19,988 nucleotides of DNA. Source: an uncultured Collinsella sp. GTDB lineage: Bacteria; Actinomycetota; Coriobacteriia; Coriobacteriales; Coriobacteriaceae. How positions within the stretch are numbered: the stretch's first letter is position 1; every line of letters starts with the position of its first letter. Both the position numbers and the translations under genes were made by a program. The notes beneath the pieces are model-generated. The model saw only the letters and a list, made by a program, of their open reading frames with translations. It did no database searches and was not told where the DNA came from. Location: contig URHQ01000034.1 of NCBI GenBank assembly GCA_900547655.1, positions 1-19,988 of the forward strand, read 5' to 3'. Below are positions 13,724 through 19,988 of the stretch, in pieces.

Positions 13724-13737
13724 TGAAATCGCTTTCA
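13724..13737 (-). promoter_or_regulatory. Operator at the repressor's own promoter
   Basis: TGAAATCGCTTTCA is a near-perfect palindrome about CG, related to the scrA operators. A -10-like TATCAT (13746-13741, minus strand) lies just upstream, so transcription would start inside the operator, a classical autorepression layout. A -35 box is not obvious. Confidence 0.65.
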
Positions 13738-13754
13738 CCATGATACCTGTTCGT

Positions 13755-13778
13755 TCCGGCGTTCTGACGAACGCCGGA
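13755..13778. other. 10-bp perfect hairpin upstream of the repressor gene
   Basis: TCCGGCGTTC (13755-13764) pairs perfectly with GAACGCCGGA (13769-13778) over a 4-nt loop. Neither side has a U-tract. It lies between palindrome copy B and the repressor promoter. It could be a terminator stem for the DUF4956 operon without a proper tail, or a protein-binding site. Confidence 0.4.
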
Positions 13779-13792
13779 CTACTCGACGCTGC

Positions 13793-13892
13793 GCGGGCAT
13801 CTGCCGGGCGATCTGCCGCTCAAGCCGTCGCTCGCGTGCATATAGTACGCGTCGCTCCTCTTTCGCGGCACCTCGCCACGGCAGCTGCCCGC
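13793..13892 (+). repeat. Long imperfect palindrome, copy B of a dispersed element
   Basis: The outer arms GCGGGCA/TGCCCGC (13793-13799 with 13886-13892) continue into CTGCCG/CGGCAG and then TGCCGC/GCGGCA. The tip is CGCGT/ACGCG. The 57-nt core (13814-13870) matches the minus-strand reading of 6145-6200 apart from three stem or side positions and the loop. One stem pair changes from T-A to C-G, which keeps the pairing. It sits between the DUF4956 stop (13951) and the repressor promoter. The remaining spacer, 13893-13950, shows no gene and no clear terminator. Confidence 0.85.
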
Positions 13893-13950
13893 TCGCTGAC
13901 GTTTGCTCGACCAGGAGAACCCCTCTTTGTGCAATTTGCTCGCTAGGGCT

Positions 13951-14616
13951 CTAACCGTGGTATTCGCCGTTGTATTGGATCAACGTCAGGTCTTCAACGC
14001 CGTCGAGCGCGCGAATGGCATCCGCATAGGGCATGTCAACGCCGTCCGAGAACACCTCCACGGCCATCTCGACCTTGTCACCACGCATGGTCTTGGACTT
14101 CACCGTAAACTTGGTGCGCCCAAACGCGCGCACGATATCGTCGCCGGTGGTCTGACCCATGTAGTGGATGACCATCATGTACACGCGCGCCTTGTCCTGG
14201 TGGCTCGCAAAGCCGGCAATCATCACCACGATCACCACCGCCGTGAGCCCCACGAGCGCATACATGCCGGCGCCCGCCGTAATGCCCGTGGTAATGGCCC
14301 AAAACAGATACAGCAGGTCGAGCGGGTCCTTGACCGCCGTACGGTAGCGGACGATGGACAGAGCACCGACCATACCGAGCGAGATGACCACGTTGGTCGA
14401 AATCGCGAGCGTGACCATGCAGGTAAGCACGCACATGCCCACGAGCGTCACGGCAAAGCTGCGCGAATACACCACGCCGGTAAAAAAGCGCTTGTACACG
14501 TAATAGATCAGGATGCCCATGACGAGCGCCACGAGCAGCGACAGGCCAATCTTGGTAGGGTCGACCTGGCCAAACGCCTCCAAGACGGAGTTTTTAAAAA
14601 AGTCCCTGGTGCTCAT
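13951..14616 (-). CDS. DUF4956-family membrane protein
   Basis: The 221-aa protein has three to five hydrophobic segments (about 22-42, 52-72, 76-90 and 102-137) and a soluble C-terminal domain of about 80 residues. The family signature is clear: ISLGMVGALSIVRYRTAVKD followed by PLDLLYLFWAITTGITAGAG. DUF4956 has no established biochemistry, but such genes often neighbour VTC-domain and CotH genes. A role as membrane partner of the VTC protein, in assembly or passage of polyphosphate, is inference. The start lies 3 nt past the VTC stop, so the genes are coupled. It is the last gene of the operon before palindrome copy B. Confidence 0.88.
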   Translation of the reverse strand: MSTRDFFKNSVLEAFGQVDPTKIGLSLLVALVMGILIYYVYKRFFTGVVYSRSFAVTLVGMCVLTCMVTLAISTNVVISLGMVGALSIVRYRTAVKDPLDLLYLFWAITTGITAGAGMYALVGLTAVVIVVMIAGFASHQDKARVYMMVIHYMGQTTGDDIVRAFGRTKFTVKSKTMRGDKVEMAVEVFSDGVDMPYADAIRALDGVEDLTLIQYNGEYHG

Positions 14617-14619
14617 GGT

Positions 14620-15411
14620 CTAAATATCCCCTCGGTTCTCAAAATCCGATTCCCAGTAGGTAAAACCGCGCAGGTAGGCGGTCTTTTCGTAACACAGACA
14701 GTACTTGGAGACCGCCGTAAGCTCGGCTGCGCCCGGCGGCACCATATCGCGCACCAGTTGCGGGCAAAACTCCGTAAACTTGACCTCCATCACCAGCTTG
14801 CCGGGCTCCAGCACAGGCAACGCGGGCAGCGTCGCGTCAAAGATATCGAAGCTTCCCACCGCGGCACGCACGTTCATGTCAAACGTAATGCGCACAGTGC
14901 CCTCATCCATCACCCACGGCTCGCGCTCGTAGTCCACGATGGTCCTCGGGCGCATCACGTTGCAGATGCACTCAATGTAGAACTCGCGACAGAGCGGATA
15001 GGGGCTCCTCAGCAAAAAGTCGTAGTCGCCAGCCAGAATCTGCTCAAACTCGCCGCGCGTAAGTGGCGCATCCTCCTTGTAAATCCAGCTACCGTACTTC
15101 TTTTTGCGCTCGAGCTTAATCACCTTGTCGCTGCCGTTATAGATGCGTACGCGATACTTTTTGCGCATGAGAATGCCGGCGTCTTTTTCCTCGTAGGCCG
15201 AGTTGCAGTAGTCGTCAAAATACAGGCTGCGAATGGTGTAACCACCCGCCCGCGCATGCTTGTCCAGCTTAAACACCGGCGCCATGCGACAGGCAAGCGC
15301 AGCGTGCTCGCCCTCGTTAATGAGATATTTGAGCTCGTGGCGGTAACGCTCCTGCGTGGTACGCACAGGCGGGGCCGCCAAGCGCTCAAGCAGCGCGCTA
15401 GCCCTCCTCAT
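14620..15411 (-). CDS. VTC-domain protein, predicted polyphosphate polymerase
   Basis: The 263-aa protein is a stand-alone VTC catalytic domain, a triphosphate-tunnel fold that in yeast Vtc4 makes polyphosphate from ATP. The tunnel residues expected from Vtc4 appear in order: Glu26/Lys28 (RYRHELKYLI), Arg61 (IRSLYFDD), Arg87 and Arg89 (KYRVRIYNG), Lys99 (VIKLERKKK), Arg174 (VRITFDMNVRA), Glu209/Lys211 (LVMEVKF) and Lys236 (VSKYCLCY). It is therefore predicted active. There is no SPX domain and no membrane segment; the DUF4956 protein encoded next could provide the membrane. GGAGG precedes the ATG at 15411, and the first 14 bases overlap the CotH gene. Another nucleotide-polymer activity in the same fold is possible. 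Confidence 0.88.
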   Translation of the reverse strand: MRRASALLERLAAPPVRTTQERYRHELKYLINEGEHAALACRMAPVFKLDKHARAGGYTIRSLYFDDYCNSAYEEKDAGILMRKKYRVRIYNGSDKVIKLERKKKYGSWIYKEDAPLTRGEFEQILAGDYDFLLRSPYPLCREFYIECICNVMRPRTIVDYEREPWVMDEGTVRITFDMNVRAAVGSFDIFDATLPALPVLEPGKLVMEVKFTEFCPQLVRDMVPPGAAELTAVSKYCLCYEKTAYLRGFTYWESDFENRGDI

Positions 15412-17167
15412 ACGTGTCCTCCACGACTTTACCGCCGTCTTGCACGTAAAAGCACTTCATGCCGTAGTGCTTGCCGTCGTCGGTCACATAGTAGTCAAAC
15501 GCATCTTGCGTATAGCCGTCGGAGTTGGTGGCACGCACGCGCACAAAAAACTGGCCGGCATCGGGCGCATCGCAGGTCACCTCGAGAAGCAGCACGTCCT
15601 CGGCCTTAAAGACCACGTCGCTAATGGCATAGTCGCGCGCAAGCTCCACGGTGTAGCGAATGTCGCGCGCCTCAAAGTCGTAGGACGCATCCCAGTTAAT
15701 ACGCAGCTTACCGTTATCGATCTGCGGCACGCCGATGTAGAACGGCATGGGCTTTTTAAAACTCTCGCGAAAGCTCTTGTAGTTCTCCTCGATCTCGGAG
15801 GGAATCGCCGCGGCGATCTGCTCGTATTGGTCCTTGGTGACAGGCAGATGGTCGATATCGGGCGAAGCAAAGACCAGCGATTCAGTAACCTCGCGGTAGT
15901 GCTTGATCATCTTGCTCAGGCGTGCCTCGGTCATATACGAGCGCAGGTCCTTGACGGCACGGTCGAGATCGCTGCGGAACGATTTGCTGCGCAGCGCACG
16001 ATTGAACAGAACGTTGCCCCAGTAGTTGCTTACGCCGCGCTCCCAGCTCGCGTAGTCCGAAAACCCGGTAAGAGAAAGCTCCAGCTTACGAAGCATGCCA
16101 TCGTTATCCCAATCTAAAAAGTACCAGGTATTTGAGTTGAGAGGACTGTACAGATAGCAGTTACGGTTCTGCGTATCGCAGTTGCCCGTCAGAATCTGAA
16201 ACGCCAGCCAATAAACCAGATTCTCGGAATCAAAGTGGGTGTCGAGCACGTCATCGATCTTTTGCGATTCGTCGTTGAGCGCATCGAGCATCTCGATGAG
16301 CTTCGTGTGGTCCGTATCGCCCTTAATCTCGAGCATGCCTTCAAAGCTTGCCTGGTTGTAGTCGGGATCATCGGCAAGCTTAATGGTGTCCTCGTAGCGA
16401 TGGAAATCAAAGCTGTTCACCTTGTACAGGTACCCGCTCTTATCCAGGCCATGTGCCTTAAGCGCCGTCTTGTTGAGCTGCTCCACCTGCGTAAACAGGC
16501 CGTAGTCCTCAAAGGTATCGTTGGACTTTTCGGTCTGGTCGCACACCCACAGATGCACAAACTGCGTGCGCAGGCCCATCATCTGGGGAATCCCGCGGAT
16601 AAGGTCGTAGGCCATCTTGTTGCGAAAACGCATACCCTCGCCCATGTGCTTGTTGAGCGCAATCGCGCGCTGTTGGCGCCAGGTACCCTTGCCCTTTTTG
16701 AGCTCCACCTTGTAATTCTTCTGCGAGTTCATGCTCGATGTCTGACCGCGCACCTGCACGGTAGCATTGGGCGCTTCCTCGCCATAGCCAACCTCGCCGG
16801 CAACCGGGCCGTCTTCGTCGCCCGGCTGTAGCAGGCCCATAACCTGATAGCGCGTCACGCCCATGTCGGCATAGTCATACACCGAGTACGTGTTGATCTC
16901 GGCCCAGCTGTGGTCGGTGTTCTCGGAGCTGTTGCCGCGTGAGACCGTCAAGTACATGGTCACAATGCCCGAGTCATCGTAGACCTCGTAGAGCTCGTCC
17001 TTGTCGCGCAGGTGCTTGGCCTCATTCGAGGCCTCAGCCTTTTTAATCTTGTCCTGCTTTTTGACCTTTTTGGTCGAGGAGTCTTCCTGCACCGAGCAGC
17101 CCGAAAGCAACAGCGCACCGGCAGCCGCCTCAAACAGGCGACGGCGAGACATCATCCTATCGGTCAT
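15398..17167 (-). CDS. CotH-kinase-family lipoprotein with possible Tat signal
   Basis: The 589-aa protein begins with SRRRLF (7-12), a twin-arginine-like motif, then a hydrophobic stretch and the lipobox LSGC with Cys24, so it is probably exported and lipid-anchored. A Lys-rich linker follows. The CotH atypical kinase domain spans about residues 60-470: VRGQTSSMNSQKNYKVELKK with the nucleotide-binding lysines, YGLFTQVEQLNK, CDTQNRNCYLY, and the metal-binding FLDWDNDG. A C-terminal FN3-like module (from about 480) ends the protein. Bacillus subtilis CotH phosphorylates spore-coat proteins; here the substrate is unknown. GGGGAGG precedes the ATG at 17167, which overlaps the PelG-like gene by 11 bases. 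The alternative start MMSRRRL at 17155 would keep the signal. Confidence 0.88.
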   Translation of the reverse strand: MTDRMMSRRRLFEAAAGALLLSGCSVQEDSSTKKVKKQDKIKKAEASNEAKHLRDKDELYEVYDDSGIVTMYLTVSRGNSSENTDHSWAEINTYSVYDYADMGVTRYQVMGLLQPGDEDGPVAGEVGYGEEAPNATVQVRGQTSSMNSQKNYKVELKKGKGTWRQQRAIALNKHMGEGMRFRNKMAYDLIRGIPQMMGLRTQFVHLWVCDQTEKSNDTFEDYGLFTQVEQLNKTALKAHGLDKSGYLYKVNSFDFHRYEDTIKLADDPDYNQASFEGMLEIKGDTDHTKLIEMLDALNDESQKIDDVLDTHFDSENLVYWLAFQILTGNCDTQNRNCYLYSPLNSNTWYFLDWDNDGMLRKLELSLTGFSDYASWERGVSNYWGNVLFNRALRSKSFRSDLDRAVKDLRSYMTEARLSKMIKHYREVTESLVFASPDIDHLPVTKDQYEQIAAAIPSEIEENYKSFRESFKKPMPFYIGVPQIDNGKLRINWDASYDFEARDIRYTVELARDYAISDVVFKAEDVLLLEVTCDAPDAGQFFVRVRATNSDGYTQDAFDYYVTDDGKHYGMKCFYVQDGGKVVEDTYEEG

Positions 17168-18701
17168 CAGAACCTCCCCAATGCTTGCGATACACGCGAA
17201 CTACTGCGCGCTCAAACGCGCCGTGCGGCACGCCCTTATGTCGGCCTTCCTCATAGCGCTGTTCGGCACGGTCGAGCAAGCGGCCCAGCTGTGTAAAGCG
17301 ACCCGTCTTGTCGGTCGCCACAATGGGCTGCTGGCTCAGGATACGATACGGCAAGTTGGAGGTATAGGTATCGAGCCGCAGCAGCGCCACGATAAAAAAC
17401 ACCGCCGCACCCAACAAAAAGCCAAAGCCGTAAAACTGCTGCGGCAAAAGCAACGAAGCGGCAGTCGCCAGCCCGGCCACACCGGCAAACAGGCCCGAAG
17501 CCAGCACGGCTCCCTTATAGTCGGTAAAGTACAGCAAGATGAGCATCACCGTATTGCCCACGGCATACAGGCCATAGCCCACGCACAGCGTGCGAAAATA
17601 CCCGTGCATCAGGTTGTTAAAGCCCAACGGTAGGGCCGACAGCACCGTGGTCTCGAGCGAAATGACCGCCGCGGTCACAAACAGCTGCTTGAGCGCACAA
17701 AAGCGCAGTTCGCTGTTAAGCGTGGAGAGCATCTCCTCCTCGGCCACCACAATGTCGCCCACCACGCCGCCGTCATTGAACAGGCTGTAGTAGTCGTGGT
17801 AGCGCGGATAGAAGTTGACCTCGACCGAGACCACAAAGTTGACGGTCGTGACCAGGATCGTCAAAAACGCAATGAGCGCCGGCACATCGTAGTAGGGCGC
17901 ACCATAAAACAAGCCCTTGACCTGCACGCCAATAGGACCGGCCCAAATAATCACCAGGTGCGCAAAAAGTCCCAGATTGGTTAACAGGCCCGTGAGCGCC
18001 AGCGGCATAAACTGATCGAGCCACTGCAAAAAGGGCCAGGGGCTGCGGTCGCTCTGAGGAAAATACCGGTACAGCAGCACCACGTCCCAGCCGAGCATGA
18101 CGCCGTAGCCCAGAGCAATTGACGCCAACAAGCCCTCGACCGGCGGCAGTCCCAGCGCCAGCGCGGCCAGGGCGCACAGGCACGCCACGCCAATGGCAGC
18201 CGCAAAGCTGCACAGGATGCCGCGGTAATCCTTGATGGCCGTGAGGTAGCTCATGCCGTTCCAGTTGACGATCATAATGTTGAACAGCCACAGACATAGC
18301 AGCCCCTGCAGCAGCGTGGCGCCCGAGAACAGCAAAAAGACACCGTAGAGCACCGTGCCCGCAACGAGCATGACAGCATTGGAGCCCCAAAACGAAGGCA
18401 GAATCTCATCCTCGCGCTCGGCAAAAAGCATGTCGGCCAAAAAGCGCGTGACCGGCATGGAGAAAAAGCTCGTGAGCAAAAGCGAGGCCAGCAGTGTGTA
18501 GGTCACCATGCACACCAGCAGATCCTGGTTGGCACGGCCCACACCCCACAGACCGCACAGCACCAAGATACCCACCTGGAGCAGCACGCCCAGCAGCATG
18601 GGGCCCGTGCACACAATGCCAGCGTAGCCATAGGCGCGCATCGTGGCAAACAGACCCTTGCGCCTAAACAGGCGCTTGAGCTCAAAACCGATTCCGGCCA
18701 C
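17157..18701 (-). CDS. pelG: PelG-like polysaccharide transporter
   Basis: The 514-aa protein has about 12 membrane segments and opens with the PelG hallmark MAGIGFELKRLF. PelG belongs to the MOP/MATE-like transporter group and, with PelD and PelE in Pseudomonas, moves the Pel polymer (GalNAc/GlcNAc) across the inner membrane. A soluble tail of about 70 residues follows the last segment. The start is GTG at 18701 after GGGGGAG. It is 3 nt past the PelF-like stop and overlaps the CotH-like gene. Gene order F-G matches pel operons, but pelA, pelD and pelE are not seen here; they might lie beyond the right edge. The sugar carried is not known. Confidence 0.87.
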   Translation of the reverse strand: MAGIGFELKRLFRRKGLFATMRAYGYAGIVCTGPMLLGVLLQVGILVLCGLWGVGRANQDLLVCMVTYTLLASLLLTSFFSMPVTRFLADMLFAEREDEILPSFWGSNAVMLVAGTVLYGVFLLFSGATLLQGLLCLWLFNIMIVNWNGMSYLTAIKDYRGILCSFAAAIGVACLCALAALALGLPPVEGLLASIALGYGVMLGWDVVLLYRYFPQSDRSPWPFLQWLDQFMPLALTGLLTNLGLFAHLVIIWAGPIGVQVKGLFYGAPYYDVPALIAFLTILVTTVNFVVSVEVNFYPRYHDYYSLFNDGGVVGDIVVAEEEMLSTLNSELRFCALKQLFVTAAVISLETTVLSALPLGFNNLMHGYFRTLCVGYGLYAVGNTVMLILLYFTDYKGAVLASGLFAGVAGLATAASLLLPQQFYGFGFLLGAAVFFIVALLRLDTYTSNLPYRILSQQPIVATDKTGRFTQLGRLLDRAEQRYEEGRHKGVPHGAFERAVVRVYRKHWGGSDDR

Positions 18702-18704
18702 CGG

Positions 18705-19988
18705 CTACTCCCCCTCTCTGGGCAGGTCAAACGCTTGCGCCGTCTCGTCGTACAGCGCGCGATAGTTGGCGAGCATCTGCTCGTGCAAGAAGTACGTGGC
18801 AACGCGACGCTGGCCGCGCTCCCCCATCTCGATACGGCGAGCGCGGCTTGTGCACATGCGTTCCATGGCATCGGCCAAGCCCTTGCGATACATAGGCGGC
18901 GTCACAAAACCCGCCACGCCAAAATCATCGCCCGGTGCGCCTTCGAGCAGCTCGCGGCAGCAGCCCACCTCGGTCGTCACGCAGGGACGGCGCGCGGCAA
19001 GCGACTCCAGCACGCTGAGCGGCTGGCCCTCGGAGATGCTCGTCAAAATGGTAAAGTCGAGCTTTTCCATGTACTCGACCACGTTGACGCGGCCGGTAAA
19101 GATCAGGTCGCGCACGCCCAGGGTTTCGACCAGCGCGTGGCACTCGGCGCCGTACTCCTCGTCGTCCACGCCGCCCATGATGTGCAGGCGCACCTTGGGC
19201 AGGCGCTCGTGCAGCTCAAAGAAGGCATAAATCATGGTCTTGACATCCTTGATGGGCGCCAGGCGCACCACCGCGCCAATGTCCACCCAGCCGTCATCTT
19301 GCTTTAAGGGAATATCCTCAAAGCGGTCGAACTGGATGCCGTTGGGGATGACTAGGCATTTACCCGCATCGCAGCCCATATCGATCTGCGTCTTGCGGGC
19401 GTTATGGAACAAACTGGTCACGCGGAAGGCGCGGCGGTAGATCTCCTCAGAAAGCAGGTAGAAAAAGCGAATCCAGCGGTCCTTAAACGACGGCACCACC
19501 CAATCGGCGCGAATGATCTCTTCCTCGCGCTCGCGGGTATAGATGCCATGCTCGGTCAGCAGCACCGGCGCATGGTGAACGCTTGAGCCCAGGCAGGCGA
19601 GCAGGCCACCGTAGCCGGTCGAGATGGCATGGTACACATCGGCCACCGGTACCTCGCTGCCCAACAGGTAGAGCACGGGCAGCAACATGGAGCGCATGGT
19701 GTGGAATGCATCGGCAAAGGGCGTATAGGGATACTCGGCCAGGCACACGTCACGAAAGATATCCATAAACGTTCGGCTCTGCAAAAACGAGAGCGGATGC
19801 ACGCGACGGCGCTGAAAGATATCGAAAAGCACGTCCCAGTCCGGATTGGAGAGCGACACCAGACGGCGTAGCGCCTCGCGCTCACGGTCGTTAAAACTGG
19901 CTTCGTGCTGCTCGCCCGAAAGCCGCAGGGCATCGTCTAGGAACACCTCGTGCACCTCGACCACGTTGCCGGGCAGCTCGTAGACAAA
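18705..19988 (-). CDS. pelF: PelF-like GT4 glycosyltransferase (5' end outside window)
   Basis: 427 residues are visible; the frame stays open to the right edge (FVYELPGNVVEVHEVFL), so the start and about 70-80 residues are missing. The protein has the PelF-specific segment TEHGIYTREREEEI (about visible 145-158), the GT4 N/C linker with VIPNGIQFDRFE, and the nucleotide-sugar Ex7E motif SEGQPLSVLE (about 319-328). PelF is the cytosolic UDP-sugar polymerase of Pel synthesis. It feeds PelG, encoded 3 nt downstream. Ordinary capsule GT4 enzymes share the Ex7E motif, but the EHGIYTRE segment and the PelG partner point to PelF. The polymer made here may differ from Pseudomonas Pel. Confidence 0.88.
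   Translation of the reverse strand, partial: FVYELPGNVVEVHEVFLDDALRLSGEQHEASFNDREREALRRLVSLSNPDWDVLFDIFQRRRVHPLSFLQSRTFMDIFRDVCLAEYPYTPFADAFHTMRSMLLPVLYLLGSEVPVADVYHAISTGYGGLLACLGSSVHHAPVLLTEHGIYTREREEEIIRADWVVPSFKDRWIRFFYLLSEEIYRRAFRVTSLFHNARKTQIDMGCDAGKCLVIPNGIQFDRFEDIPLKQDDGWVDIGAVVRLAPIKDVKTMIYAFFELHERLPKVRLHIMGGVDDEEYGAECHALVETLGVRDLIFTGRVNVVEYMEKLDFTILTSISEGQPLSVLESLAARRPCVTTEVGCCRELLEGAPGDDFGVAGFVTPPMYRKGLADAMERMCTSRARRIEMGERGQRRVATYFLHEQMLANYRALYDETAQAFDLPREGE

Noticed and set aside
13709..13741. Repressor start at ATG 13741
   Set aside because: It would place the operator 13724-13737 inside coding sequence and add residues before the conserved helix-turn-helix. GTG 13708 has AGGGG correctly spaced.
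13903..15609. 568-codon plus-strand open frame opposite DUF4956, VTC and CotH
   Set aside because: It is antisense to three well-supported genes and the translation (His/Arg-rich) resembles no family. Long antisense frames are common in high-GC DNA.

Overview
The window looks like chromosomal DNA from a high-GC, anaerobic, gut-type actinomycete of the class Coriobacteriia; Collinsella is my best guess. I base this on the GC-rich coding with strong G/C third positions, the sucrose PTS operon, and the Pel-like polysaccharide genes beside CotH/VTC/DUF4956 genes. This is inference from gene content, not a database match. All but one of the genes are on the minus strand. There are no rRNA or tRNA genes, no CRISPR array and no transposase.

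Right edge to left, in the direction of minus-strand transcription. (1) 19988-13951: five tightly coupled genes, PelF-like glycosyltransferase (5' end outside the window), PelG-like transporter, CotH-kinase-like lipoprotein, VTC-domain polyphosphate polymerase and DUF4956 membrane protein. Genes overlap by up to 14 nt or are 3 nt apart, so they almost certainly form one operon for a phosphate-modified or polyphosphate-linked extracellular polymer. (2) 13708-9497: a sucrose locus with a LacI/ScrR-type repressor, EIIBC sucrose permease and GH32 sucrose-6-phosphate hydrolase. Three palindromic LacI-type operators lie at the two promoter regions. (3) 9400-8408: a shortened, degenerate relative of the Cys/Met-metabolism PLP enzymes that lacks the catalytic lysine. 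(4) 7930-8274: the only plus-strand gene, a small ModE-like winged-helix regulator divergent from guaB. (5) 7736-6225: an IMP dehydrogenase of the Tritrichomonas-like type. (6) 5851-3275: leuS. (7) 3016-1: the rimP-nusA-infB operon, without ylxR or ylxQ, and with a Cys3His finger appended to NusA.

The intergenic spaces hold most of the unexplained signal. Two copies of the same ~100-nt long imperfect palindrome lie at 6122-6223 and 13793-13892, in opposite orientations. Their 56/57-nt cores are nearly identical, include one compensatory base-pair change, and keep an unpaired sequence conserved. A different 118-nt palindrome with 29-bp perfect arms fills the leuS leader (5878-5995). A 75-nt inverted repeat sits between convergent genes at 8315-8389. 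Intrinsic-terminator hairpins sit directly before the ribosome binding sites of rimP and of the PLP-like gene, and both look like attenuators.

The candidates for an undescribed system are the PelF/PelG-CotH-VTC-DUF4956 operon and the dispersed palindrome family.
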